Source of the DNA: Caulobacter endophyticus
GTDB taxonomy: Bacteria; Pseudomonadota; Alphaproteobacteria; Caulobacterales; Caulobacteraceae
Reading direction: 5' to 3'
Length of the DNA: 64,000 nt
NCBI RefSeq assembly: GCF_029543245.1
Contig: NZ_JARQWV010000020.1
Span: 54,345 to 118,344, forward strand
The notes below the pieces were generated by a model. That model was not told where the DNA came from, made no database searches, and saw nothing but the letters and a program-made list of their open reading frames with translations. The translations under genes and the position numbers were made by a program. Below, one piece after another: positions 29,464-37,852 of this stretch (position 1 is the stretch's first letter; every line of letters starts with the position of its first letter).

Positions 29464-30570
29464 ATGCTGCATCGCCGCCGCCTTCTGGCTCTCGCCGCCG
29501 TCGCCGGGGGCGCGCCGTCGCTGGCTTCGGCCAGGCAGATCATGGCCTTGCCGACGGTCGATCCCGCCGCGATCCTGGCCGAGACCGGGGTCCCGGCGCT
29601 GGCGGGCCTGGTCAGCGACGCCGACAAGGTCACCCAGCAGGTCGTGGCCGGGGTACGTCGCGCCGGGGCCGCCGACCCCGCGCAGACGACCGATCCCTGG
29701 CACATCGGTTCCAACACCAAGGCCATGACCGCCGCGCTCTATGCCCGTCTGGTCGAGGCGGGAAAGGCCAAGTGGGGCGCGAGCCTGGCCTCGCTGTTTC
29801 CGGGGGCGAAGCTCGATCCGGCCTGGAGCGATACGACGGTCGAGCGCCTGATGAGCCACGTGTCCGGCATCAGCGACAAGCCGTTGATGGCCGGCGGCTG
29901 GCTGGCCAGGGCCCATGCCGACAAGCGGCCCCTGGTCGAACAGCGCGCCGAGCTGGCCGCCCAGCTGCTGTCGGCGCCGCCCAGCGCCACGCCTGGCAAG
30001 TACGAATACGCCAACATGAACTACGTGCTGGTCGGGGCGGCGATCGAGGCGATCACCGGAACGCCCTGGGAGCAGGCGATCGACGTCCAGCTATTCAAGC
30101 CGCTGGGGATCACCTCGGCCGGGTTCGGCGCCCCGAAGGGTGCGATTCCCTGGGGGCATCTGTCGGCGCCGGGCGGCGGGCTGACGCCGGTCGATCCGGC
30201 GGAGCCCTCCGACAATCCCCCGGCCATGGGGCCGGCGGGCACGGTGCACATGACCCTGGCCGATCACGCCCGCTTCGCGCGCCTGTTCCTCAAGGACAAC
30301 GCCATACTGAGCGCCGACAGCGTCAAGCGCCTGACCACGCCCGTCGGCGACGCGATCTACGCCCTGGGCTGGCTGGTCGTGCCCACTCAGCCATGGAGCA
30401 AGGGCCCGCTGCTGGTCCACGAGGGGTCCAACACCATGTGGCACGAGGTGATCATGCTGGCGCCGGGACGTGGGGCGGCGATCATCACGGCCAGCAATGT
30501 CGGCCCCGCGGCGTCGAAGGGCGCGGCCAACAAGCTGCTGCACCAGCTGCGGGCGGCCTATGTGAGCTGA
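29464..30570 (+). CDS. Secreted serine hydrolase, beta-lactamase fold
   Basis: 368 residues. The signal peptide begins MLHRRRLLALAAVAGGAPSLASA, with an RRR before the hydrophobic part (Tat-like, but not a strict motif). The catalytic motif is SNTK in HIGSNTKAMTAALYARL, and the second motif YAN in KYEYANMNYVLVG. A late HEGSNTMWH matches the family's third box (HxG-type). The family covers D-aminopeptidases, esterases and PBP-like proteins. I chose ATG 29464 with GAGGG upstream; an in-frame GTG at 29449 is possible. Confidence 0.85.
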   Translation: MLHRRRLLALAAVAGGAPSLASARQIMALPTVDPAAILAETGVPALAGLVSDADKVTQQVVAGVRRAGAADPAQTTDPWHIGSNTKAMTAALYARLVEAGKAKWGASLASLFPGAKLDPAWSDTTVERLMSHVSGISDKPLMAGGWLARAHADKRPLVEQRAELAAQLLSAPPSATPGKYEYANMNYVLVGAAIEAITGTPWEQAIDVQLFKPLGITSAGFGAPKGAIPWGHLSAPGGGLTPVDPAEPSDNPPAMGPAGTVHMTLADHARFARLFLKDNAILSADSVKRLTTPVGDAIYALGWLVVPTQPWSKGPLLVHEGSNTMWHEVIMLAPGRGAAIITASNVGPAASKGAANKLLHQLRAAYVS

Positions 30571-30581
30571 GACCCCGCGTT

Positions 30582-31154
30582 CTAGCGCTCGTCCGCCGGC
30601 AGGCGGATGTGCACCAGCTTCCAGACGAACAGCTCGCGGCGCTGGAAGGTGAAGATCGTGGCCTTGGCCTTGTCGCCCGGGCGGCGTACGGCGATGCGCA
30701 CGCGGTTGGGGTCCCAGTAGGCGATGGTCGGATAGGGGCCTCGCACCACGGCCTGCATCCGGCCCCACACCGTTTCAGGACGGGCGGCCGGCGGCGGGGC
30801 CGCGCCGGGGGCGTAGCCGCGGGTCAGGGCCGACAGGCCCTGGACGGTGAGGTAGCGGTCGACCTTGGGCTCGGGCGGGGCGATCGGTTCGATGGCGCGC
30901 TTGAAGACGCCCATCGGGTTGGTCCACAGCGACGGCGCCTCGGGCTTGGCGGCGGGGGCCTCCTCGTCCAGCTGGCCGGTCAGGCTGCGGCGCACCACAG
31001 GAAAGTCGACCAGCTCGCCCAGCGCCTGAACGTCCTCGTACTGAGCCGCGGCCTTCAGGGCGCGGAAGGCGAACCAGGGCGCTGTGGCGAAGGCGGCGGC
31101 GAAGATGAAGATCGCCAGGACCAGGAGGTCCCAGATCCGCTTCTGCAAAGTCAT
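30582..31154 (-). CDS. DUF2939-family membrane protein
   Basis: 190 residues with one N-terminal membrane helix (IWDLLVLAIFIFAAAFATAPWFAFRAL). The sequence then follows the DUF2939 pattern: ALKAAAQYEDVQALGELVDFPVVRRSL, a variable linker, and a C-terminal beta-rich part ending in LFVWKLVHIRLP. The helix is N-terminal and the domain is likely periplasmic. Function unknown. The ATG at 31154 is the first good start. It is convergent with the serine hydrolase. Confidence 0.8.
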   Translation of the reverse strand: MTLQKRIWDLLVLAIFIFAAAFATAPWFAFRALKAAAQYEDVQALGELVDFPVVRRSLTGQLDEEAPAAKPEAPSLWTNPMGVFKRAIEPIAPPEPKVDRYLTVQGLSALTRGYAPGAAPPPAARPETVWGRMQAVVRGPYPTIAYWDPNRVRIAVRRPGDKAKATIFTFQRRELFVWKLVHIRLPADER

Positions 31155-31393
31155 TGCGCCCCCGCACGGTTAACGCCGCCTAGAATGGGCATTCATGCCC
31201 TCTCTGCAAGGGCGTTCGCTCAGGAAGGGTTCCAAGTCCTGCGCGTGACGGGCGCCAAAACCGGTTCCCACTTTTGGCTGTCACGCTGGCCGAGTGGAAT
31301 CCGCTTCCCCCAGGGGCTGTCGCGCTCTATGGGGTCGCCGCTTACGGCGTGACCTTAAGCCTTCGCCGCCCCTGAAGAATTCCCGGAGCGCCC
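31155..31393. other. Gap upstream of the amino-acid permease, with a short palindromic motif
   Basis: 239 bases without a gene, between divergent units. Around 31256-31278 it holds CCAAAACCGGTTCCCACTTTTGG. The ends CCAAAA and TTTTGG form an inverted repeat and the middle is typical of a motif I remember as recurrent in alphaproteobacterial intergenic DNA. I could not confirm other copies in this window. Confidence 0.45.
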
Positions 31394-32809
31394 ATGGCCG
31401 GCTCGCGCATCGCCGATCTCTTCCGCTGCAAGCCCGTCGGGGCGATCGCGGCCGAGGGCGACGACAATCCCAACGAGCTGCCGCATGAACTGGAACGCTC
31501 GATCGGCCTCTTCCAGCTGACCATGCTGGGCGTCGGCGCCACCATCGGCACCGGCATCTTCGTGGCCCTGACCACGGCCGTACCGCTGGCCGGTCCGGCG
31601 GTCATCGTCTCGTTCGTCATCGCCGGGATCACCGCGGCCCTGACGGCCCTGTGCTACGCCGAGCTGGGCTCGACCATCCCGGTCTCCGGCTCGTCCTACT
31701 CCTACGCCTACGCCACCCTGGGCGAGTTCGTGGCCTTCATCGTCGGCGCCTGCCTGCTCTTGGAATACGCGGTGTCGGCCTCGGCCATCGCCGTGGGCTG
31801 GGGCCAGTACCTGAACGAGCTGTTCGTCGACCTGTTCGGCTGGCGCCTGCCCGACGCCCTGGCCAAGCCGCCGGGCGCGGGCGGGGTGTTCAACCTGCCG
31901 GCCGTGGTGCTGGTGGGGTCGTGCATGGTGCTGCTGCTGCGCGGGGCCAAGGAGTCGACCACGATCAATGCCGTGCTGGTGGTGGCCAAGCTGCTGGTGC
32001 TGCTGTTCTTCGTGGTCATCGCCTTCACCGGCTTCAACTCCGAGAACCTGACGCCGTTCGCGCCGATGGGCGTGGCCGGGATCGGGGCGGCGGCCTCGTC
32101 GATCTTCTTTTCCTACATCGGCATCGACGCGGTCTCGACCGCCGGCGACGAGGTCAAGAACCCGCGCCGCAACCTGCCGCTGGGCGTGGTGCTGAGCCTG
32201 CTGATCGTCACCGGCGTCTATGTGCTGGTGGCGATCGCCGCCGTCGGCGCCCAGCCCTGGACGGCCTTCGCCGGCCAGGAGGCGGGTCTGGCGGTGATCC
32301 TGCGCAACCTGACCGGCGCGGGCTGGACCTCGCTGGTGCTGTGCCTGGGCGCGATCATCTCGATCTTCAGCGTCACCCTGGTAGTCATGTACGGCCAGAC
32401 GCGGATCCTGTTCGCCATGAGCCGGGACGGCCTCTTGCCGCGCATCTTCCAGAAGACCGACCCGCGCACCCGGGTGCCGACCTGGAACACCGCCATCGTC
32501 GCGGCCTTCATCGCCTTCCTGGCCGCCTTCGTGCCGCTGGACGTGCTGGTCAACCTGACCAGCATGGGCACGCTGATCGCCTTCGCTATCGTCTCGGCCG
32601 GGGTGATCATCCTGCGCCGCACCCGGCCCGACCTGCCGCGCGGCTATAAGGTTCCGCTGTATCCGGTGCTGCCGATCGCCAGCGTGGCCTTCTGCGGCTA
32701 CCTGATCATCGGCCTGCCGTGGGACACCTTCGCCCTGTTCGGCGTCTGGGTGGCGGCCGCCTGCGTGATCTATTTCGGCTATTCGCGGAAGCACTCGAAG
32801 CTGGCTTGA
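31394..32809 (+). CDS. APC-family amino-acid permease (cationic amino-acid type)
   Basis: 471 residues and about 12 membrane helices. The opening loop and helix 1 carry the family signature GLFQLTMLGVGATIGTGIF. Helix 2-3 reads AGPAVIVSFVIAGITAALTALCYAELGSTIPVSGSSYSY, and helix 6 IFFSYIGIDAVSTAGDEVKNPRRNLP. These are marks of the CAT-like amino-acid transporters (YfnA/CAT group). The substrate may be basic or branched amino acids. Start ATG 31394 after CCCGGAGCGCCC. No regulator adjacent. Confidence 0.9.
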   Translation: MAGSRIADLFRCKPVGAIAAEGDDNPNELPHELERSIGLFQLTMLGVGATIGTGIFVALTTAVPLAGPAVIVSFVIAGITAALTALCYAELGSTIPVSGSSYSYAYATLGEFVAFIVGACLLLEYAVSASAIAVGWGQYLNELFVDLFGWRLPDALAKPPGAGGVFNLPAVVLVGSCMVLLLRGAKESTTINAVLVVAKLLVLLFFVVIAFTGFNSENLTPFAPMGVAGIGAAASSIFFSYIGIDAVSTAGDEVKNPRRNLPLGVVLSLLIVTGVYVLVAIAAVGAQPWTAFAGQEAGLAVILRNLTGAGWTSLVLCLGAIISIFSVTLVVMYGQTRILFAMSRDGLLPRIFQKTDPRTRVPTWNTAIVAAFIAFLAAFVPLDVLVNLTSMGTLIAFAIVSAGVIILRRTRPDLPRGYKVPLYPVLPIASVAFCGYLIIGLPWDTFALFGVWVAAACVIYFGYSRKHSKLA

Positions 32810-32979
32810 GCGGCCCTGGCCGACCCATTCTGGGTCAAGATTGAACACGGGGCCGCCTTCCTGGGGACGGAAGGGGCTCGCGCCTTGCCCGGTCTTTGCA
32901 ACGCCCCCTAGGGTCCGTCGCGACGTCTCGCGCACGATTGCGCGGTCGTTTGGCCCGAGTTGGGGTTAGGATCGCCGCG

Positions 32980-33336
32980 ATGACTCAGATCGAAGTCCTG
33001 GGAATGGAAAAGCGCGCCTACCGCCGCTATCCCGCCTCGCGCAAAGCCTACCTCGTGGTGGGCGGCGAGCCCCTGCGCTGCCGGCTGATCGACATCGCCA
33101 AGGGCGGCGCGCGCATCGCCGCGCCTGAGTTCGCCGTTCCGCCGGAGGTTCTGCACCTGGTCGATCCGGCGCGCCGAATGGTTCACCTGACCCGCATGGT
33201 CTGGCAGGGCGACGGCCAGATGGGCCTGCAGTTCATCGACTCGCGCGCCTTCACCGAGCCGCTGGGCGGCGCCGAGGGCGCGGGCCGGGTAGTCGAGATG
33301 GTCGGCCCCTGGCCCAAGGATCCCCGCGGAAACTAG
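32980..33336 (+). CDS. PilZ-domain protein, c-di-GMP binding motif partly degenerate
   Basis: 118 residues with a single PilZ-like beta-barrel (about 8-100). The first motif is present as RRYPASRKAYL (RxxxR-type), which contacts c-di-GMP. The second motif normally reads D/N-x-S-x-x-G; here it is DIAKGG, with Ala instead of Ser, so affinity may be reduced or altered. The C-terminal part VHLTRMVWQGDGQMGLQFID fits the fold. Start ATG 32980; ATG 33004 is an alternative. It could be a c-di-GMP effector, related in topic to the EAL enzyme at 4.9-6.5 kb but not close to it. Confidence 0.72.
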   Translation: MTQIEVLGMEKRAYRRYPASRKAYLVVGGEPLRCRLIDIAKGGARIAAPEFAVPPEVLHLVDPARRMVHLTRMVWQGDGQMGLQFIDSRAFTEPLGGAEGAGRVVEMVGPWPKDPRGN

Positions 33337-33433
33337 CATTTTTACGGCTTCCGCGAGGGCAAGCTGAGCCAACCGGAATCGAAGTCGCGCGTTGCTGGCT
33401 CTGTCGGATTTCGCCAGACGCCAAGGTGAGCGC

Positions 33434-34627
33434 GTGACCTCGATCCTTCGTGCAGCAGCCCTCTGCGCCGCCTTGTTGCTGGCCGCATGCGGAACCATGG
33501 CCCGGCCGCCCGAGGGCGTGGTTCGCGTCGCGCCTGGTGCGGTGATCCCCACGGCCGACCCGCGCATCGTCGCCAGCGACGCAGCGCCCGTGCGCCAGCT
33601 CGAACGCCAGATCATGGGCGAGCAGGGCCAGGGGCCGACCGCGATCCTGGCGCTGTCGGGCGGCGGGGCCAACGGCGCCTATGGCGCCGGCGTGCTGGTC
33701 GGATGGACGGAAAGCGGACGGCGGCCCGACTTCCGCATCGTCACGGGGGTGAGCACCGGCGCCCTGGCCGCGCCCTTCGCCTTCCTCGGCCCCTCCTGGG
33801 ATCCGCAACTGGCGGCCGCCTATTCCGACGGCGGCGCAAAGGACATCCTGGCCTGGCGGCAACTGGCCACCTTCGCCTCGCCCAGCCTCTACAGCAGCTC
33901 GGCTCTGCGCAAGCTGGTCGACAGGGCGGTGACGCCGCAGATGCTGGCCGCCATCGCCGCCGAGCACGCCAAGGGCCGGCGGCTGCTGGTGGCCACAACC
34001 AACCTCGACAGCGAGGAGACGGTGATCTGGGACATGGGCCTGATCGCCCGGCAGGGGGGAGAGCAGGGGCTGAAGCTGTTCAAGGATGTGCTGACCGCCT
34101 CGGCCAGCATTCCCGGGGTCTTCCCGCCGGTGCTGATCGCCGGCCGGGCCAAGGACGGGCGGATCATTCAGGAGATGCACGTCGACGGCGGGGTCAACAC
34201 GCCGTTCCTGGCGGTGCCGGAAAGTCTGGTCCTGTGGAGCCGTCCCGCCAGCGCCGCGGGCGGCGGCTCGATCTATGTGCTGGTCAACGGGCAACTGGGC
34301 CGGCGCGACGCGGTCACCGCCGGCAAGCTGACGGCCATCCTCAAGCGCAGCTATGACAGCGGCAGCAAGGCGTCGACCCGCGCCCACCTAGCCGCCAACG
34401 CCGCCTTCGCCCAGCGCAACGGCCTGGCCTTCCGCGTCGCCGCCGTGCCCGACGAGGCGCAGGCCAACAGCCTGGACTTCAGCGACGGCGCGATGCGCCG
34501 CCTGTTCAACCTGGGGCGCGAGCAGGGCCGCACCGGCAAGGCCTGGGGCGACTGGAAGCCCGCCGAAACCGAGAAGGCGGCGGCGACGGGGATCATCGTC
34601 ATCGACGCCCCGCCGGCGCGGCGCTAG
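33434..34627 (+). CDS. Patatin-like phospholipase lipoprotein
   Basis: 397 residues with a lipobox near residue 20 (AALCAALLLAACGT). The patatin catalytic features are all visible: the oxyanion loop SGGGANGAYGAG, the nucleophile motif GVSTG (TGVSTGALAAPFAFL) and the Asp of VDGGVNTPF. It should be a membrane-anchored acyl hydrolase acting on lipids. Start GTG 33434, with CAAGGTGAGCGC just upstream; an in-frame ATG at 33392 lies before this and gives a poor signal peptide. The next gene follows by 37 bases. Confidence 0.88.
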   Translation: MTSILRAAALCAALLLAACGTMARPPEGVVRVAPGAVIPTADPRIVASDAAPVRQLERQIMGEQGQGPTAILALSGGGANGAYGAGVLVGWTESGRRPDFRIVTGVSTGALAAPFAFLGPSWDPQLAAAYSDGGAKDILAWRQLATFASPSLYSSSALRKLVDRAVTPQMLAAIAAEHAKGRRLLVATTNLDSEETVIWDMGLIARQGGEQGLKLFKDVLTASASIPGVFPPVLIAGRAKDGRIIQEMHVDGGVNTPFLAVPESLVLWSRPASAAGGGSIYVLVNGQLGRRDAVTAGKLTAILKRSYDSGSKASTRAHLAANAAFAQRNGLAFRVAAVPDEAQANSLDFSDGAMRRLFNLGREQGRTGKAWGDWKPAETEKAAATGIIVIDAPPARR

Positions 34628-34664
34628 CCTCGGCTCGGGCGCAGGCACGGGGAGGAAACGGGGC

Positions 34665-35435
34665 ATGAAGCGCTGGGGGGCCGCGGTGGCGGCCATGCTG
34701 TTGGCGCTTCCCGTGGGGCAAGCCGCCGCCGACGTGGTGATCGCGCCCGCCGAGGGCTTCACCAACGTCGAGCCGCTGGGCCGACTGACCATGAGCCGGA
34801 CCTATGGCCCAAAGCCTGGAAGAACCTGCGTGGCGGACGGCGCCGGTTGGGCGGGCTGCCGGTTGCTCGGGGCCGCCGCCGAATGGTCGCCGCCCGACCT
34901 TCCGGTCAAGGTCGAGCTTGAGCGCCGGGGCGGGGGCTTCGCGCTCCTGCTGTCGGTCCGCCTGCAGGATCCGAAGGGGCGAGCGGTCTGCTGGAGCCGG
35001 CGCGAGCTGTCCCGGGCGGAGACATCCAGCGCGGCGCGTACCTGGGGGGCCATGGAGGCGGGTCTCGACGCCTGGAGCCGCGACTGCGCGGCGGTCCGAG
35101 GGCTCGGCGTCGATACGGTGCGATCGGCTTTCGCGGACGTCCGTCCCGATCTTGATCGGGCCTATCCGGTTTTGCGCCGTGTAACAGGCCTCCCTTCCAC
35201 GCCGGCTGAAATGAGCGTCGACTCGTTCCTGCCGTCCAAGGTCAGCCAGCCCATGCTCGACGCGGTGTCGGCGGCGTGCGGCGGTCCGCCCGGCCAGGCG
35301 AGGCTGGAGGCCGACGGCAGGATCGCCTGGGATTTCGACCGCACCGCCGCCTATGGGGCGGACGGCGCTCGGCCCTTCGGCCTCTGTGTGGACGACCAGA
35401 TCCGCCATTATCCCGGCTATCAGCGCCGGAACTAG
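34665..35435 (+). CDS. Secreted protein of unknown function (256 residues)
   Basis: The N-terminus is a signal peptide (RWGAAVAAMLLALPVGQAAAD). The mature part has an early Cys pair (GRTCVADGAGWAGCRLLG), more Cys at residues near 110 and 145 (AVCWSRREL, SRDCAAVRG), and a late CVDDQIRHYPGYQRRN. I do not recognise the family. It follows the patatin lipoprotein by 37 bases and is probably in its transcript; both are in the periplasm or envelope. Convergent with the TonB-like gene, one base apart. Confidence 0.72.
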   Translation: MKRWGAAVAAMLLALPVGQAAADVVIAPAEGFTNVEPLGRLTMSRTYGPKPGRTCVADGAGWAGCRLLGAAAEWSPPDLPVKVELERRGGGFALLLSVRLQDPKGRAVCWSRRELSRAETSSAARTWGAMEAGLDAWSRDCAAVRGLGVDTVRSAFADVRPDLDRAYPVLRRVTGLPSTPAEMSVDSFLPSKVSQPMLDAVSAACGGPPGQARLEADGRIAWDFDRTAAYGADGARPFGLCVDDQIRHYPGYQRRN

Positions 35436-35436
35436 A

Positions 35437-36243
35437 TCAGGCGCCGCGTCGCCGCGTGCCCGGCGCGAACAGCAGGTCCGACCAGCGCCAGGAAGCATCG
35501 CCCAGGGCCAGGCGCGGGGCCCCGGGGCCGTCCGCGAGGCTGACGACGACGAGCCCGCGCATGGTGTCGGCCCGGCAGGCGGCCGGCGCGAAGCCGACCT
35601 CCATGATGATCGCCTCGCGAACGCCCGCCAGGCCTCGCCCGACCTGGCCAGGGCTCTGCAGCCACTTGCCGTTCCAGACCAGAACCGCCTTGCCCGAGGC
35701 CGCGGCCTCGCCATGGGCGGCGGCTAGGGCCGAGCGGACGCGGGGATTGCGGCGCAGGGCCGCCTGGAGGCGGCGGACCATGTCGCAACTGGCGCCGTCG
35801 CCGGAGCCGTTCCCCGATCCCGTGCCGACCGTGGTGGCCCCGGCCAGCTCGGCCTCGCCCAGTTCGGCCGCCAGCATCGTGGTGTCGGCGGGCGTGGCGG
35901 GCAGGGGCTCGACGTCGGGCGGGCGCACGGCTGGCCGGGCGGTCTGCTTGGGCGGCTTGGGGTCAGGCTTGGGCGGCGCGGGCGAGGGCGGCCGCGCCGG
36001 CTTGGAGTCGGGCTTGGGCTCCGGCGCGGGCGGCTTGGGTTCCGGGGGCGGGGGAGGCGGGGGTGGCGGCTGGACGAGATCGACCGCGAACGGTTCGGGC
36101 TCGGGCGGACGCGGCTCGCCCTGGGACAGCATCACGGCCGCGAGCACGGCCACATGGGCCCCGACGCTGAACAGGCCGGCCGCCAGCTTCGTCGCGCGCG
36201 AGGCGCCGCGGCGGGAGGGCGGGTCGATCAGTGGTCGTGGCAT
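35437..36243 (-). CDS. TonB-like energy-transducer relative with non-standard C-terminus
   Basis: 268 residues. One N-terminal membrane helix (LFSVGAHVAVLAAVML), then a proline-rich span (about 45-120) with a run of nine prolines and PxP/PKP repeats, as in TonB-type linkers. The C-terminal domain (about 150-268) starts near ASCDMVRRLQAALRRNPRVRSAL and has two more Cys. It lacks the YPxxA motif and the terminal strand of ordinary TonB. It may couple to a special receptor or be structural. Start at 36243 (MPRPLIDPPSRR); an in-frame ATG at 36279 is possible. It is near no ExbB/ExbD gene. Confidence 0.72.
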   Translation of the reverse strand: MPRPLIDPPSRRGASRATKLAAGLFSVGAHVAVLAAVMLSQGEPRPPEPEPFAVDLVQPPPPPPPPPEPKPPAPEPKPDSKPARPPSPAPPKPDPKPPKQTARPAVRPPDVEPLPATPADTTMLAAELGEAELAGATTVGTGSGNGSGDGASCDMVRRLQAALRRNPRVRSALAAAHGEAAASGKAVLVWNGKWLQSPGQVGRGLAGVREAIIMEVGFAPAACRADTMRGLVVVSLADGPGAPRLALGDASWRWSDLLFAPGTRRRGA

Positions 36244-36374
36244 CGGGCGTTCATGAAGAGCGCCGGGACGCCGACGCATCGTTCAGGATGGAGAGGCGGC
36301 GCGTCAGGATCGTGGCGGGGATCGCCCAGATGCGGACATGTCGCTTAACGCCGCCAGTGTTCGCCAATGTCGCA

Positions 36375-36407
36375 AAGAAAAAGGCCCTCCCGCGAGGGAG
36401 GGCCTTC
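36375..36407 (-). terminator. Rho-independent terminator of icd
   Basis: AAGGCCCTCCC, loop GCGA, GGGAGGGCCTT: an 11-bp perfect stem (36381-36391 with 36396-36406). On the minus strand it is followed by TTTTTCTTTG, a T-run, so it ends icd transcription about 25 bases after the stop. It lies in the gap before the TonB-like gene. Confidence 0.9.
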
Positions 36408-36431
36408 GTCCTTACCGGAAGTCCGGACCGC

Positions 36432-37646
36432 TTAGGCGGCCATGGCCTTCTGCAGGTTCTCGTCGATCTTGTCGAGGAAGCCTTCGGTGGTCAGCCAGCC
36501 TTGCTTGTCGCCGACGAGCAGGGCCAGGTCCTTGGTCATGAAGCCGCTTTCGACGGTGTCGATGCAGACCTTTTCCAGGGTGGCGGCGAACTTGGCCAGT
36601 TCCTGGTTGTCGTCGAGCTTGGCGCGGTGGGCCAGGCCACGGGTCCAGGCGAAGATCGAGGCGATCGAGTTGGTCGAGGTCGACTCGCCCTTCTGGTGCT
36701 GGCGGTAGTGACGGGTCACCGTGCCGTGGGCGGCTTCGGCTTCCACGGTCTTGCCGTCCGGCGTCATCAGCACCGAGGTCATCAGGCCGAGCGACCCGAA
36801 GCCTTGAGCCACGATGTCCGACTGCACGTCGCCGTCGTAGTTCTTGCAGGCCCAGACATAGCCGCCCGACCACTTCAGCGCCGAGGCGACCATGTCGTCG
36901 ATCAGGCGGTGCTCGTAGTGGATGCCCAGGGCCTTGAACTGCTCGGCGTAGTGCTCGTCGTAGACCTCTTGGAACAGGTCCTTGAAGCGGCCGTCATAGG
37001 CCTTGAGGATCGTGTTCTTGGTCGACAGGTAGACCGGGTACTTGCGGTTCAGGCCGTAGGCGAACGAGGCGTGGGCGAACTCGCGGATCGAGTCGTCGAG
37101 GTTGTACATGGCCATGGCCACGCCGGCGCCCGGAGCCTTGTAGACTTCGTGCTCGATGACTTCGCCGTCTTCACCGACGAACTTGATCGACAGGGTGCCC
37201 TTGCCCGGCATCTTGAAGTCGGTGGCGCGGTACTGGTCGCCGAAGGCGTGACGGCCGACGATGATCGGCTGGGTCCAGCCCGGCACCAGGCGCGGCACGT
37301 TCTGGCAGATGATCGGTTCGCGGAAGATCACGCCGCCCAGGATGTTGCGGATCGTGCCGTTCGGCGACTTCCACATCTTCTTCAGGCCGAATTCCTCGAC
37401 GCGGGCTTCGTCCGGCGTGATGGTGGCGCACTTGACGGCCACGCCGTGCTTCTTGGTGGCCTCGGCGGCGTCGATCGTCACCTGGTCGTTGGTGGCGTCG
37501 CGGTTCTCGACCGACAGGTCGTAGTAGTCCAGTTCCAGGTCCAGATACGGGAAGATCAGCTTATCCTTGATGAGCTTCCAGATGATCCGGGTCATTTCGT
37601 CGCCGTCCATGTCGACGACGGGATTGGCGACTTTGATCTTGGCCAT
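36432..37646 (-). CDS. icd: Isocitrate dehydrogenase (NADP+), eukaryote-like type
   Basis: 404 residues. TCA-cycle enzyme converting isocitrate to 2-oxoglutarate with NADP+. The opening [19 protein letters not shown], then [24 protein letters not shown], the substrate motif [12 protein letters not shown], and [17 protein letters not shown] are typical of the homodimeric eukaryote-like subfamily found in alphaproteobacteria. Start ATG 37646 (MAKIKVANP). A terminator follows directly. The divergent gene upstream is a hybrid kinase, 206 bases away, without evident link. Confidence 0.97.
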   Translation of the reverse strand: MAKIKVANPVVDMDGDEMTRIIWKLIKDKLIFPYLDLELDYYDLSVENRDATNDQVTIDAAEATKKHGVAVKCATITPDEARVEEFGLKKMWKSPNGTIRNILGGVIFREPIICQNVPRLVPGWTQPIIVGRHAFGDQYRATDFKMPGKGTLSIKFVGEDGEVIEHEVYKAPGAGVAMAMYNLDDSIREFAHASFAYGLNRKYPVYLSTKNTILKAYDGRFKDLFQEVYDEHYAEQFKALGIHYEHRLIDDMVASALKWSGGYVWACKNYDGDVQSDIVAQGFGSLGLMTSVLMTPDGKTVEAEAAHGTVTRHYRQHQKGESTSTNSIASIFAWTRGLAHRAKLDDNQELAKFAATLEKVCIDTVESGFMTKDLALLVGDKQGWLTTEGFLDKIDENLQKAMAA

Positions 37647-37852
37647 TGCGGGGTCTTCCTCTCGCGGTGGCGCGCTCTGACGCTCGGCGCACAGGGCCGG
37701 AACGTGGCGCGGACGGCGAGCCCTATAGACTGTTGCGGCCGTGGGGGAAAGGCTGCGCGGTGCGGCGTCCGCTGGTCGAGCGCGGCATTCCACCGCAGGC
37801 GACATGGGCGCCGCAGCGCCCTAATGGGTTGTGGTAGTGCCGGACGTCCCAT

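Noticed and set aside
29427..31352. A 641-codon plus-strand open frame over the serine hydrolase
   Set aside because: Out of frame with the clear SNTK hydrolase; no domain features.
31155..31393. tRNA gene upstream of the amino-acid permease
   Set aside because: No cloverleaf or GTTCGA-type T-loop with a matching acceptor stem; I also saw none in the other gaps.
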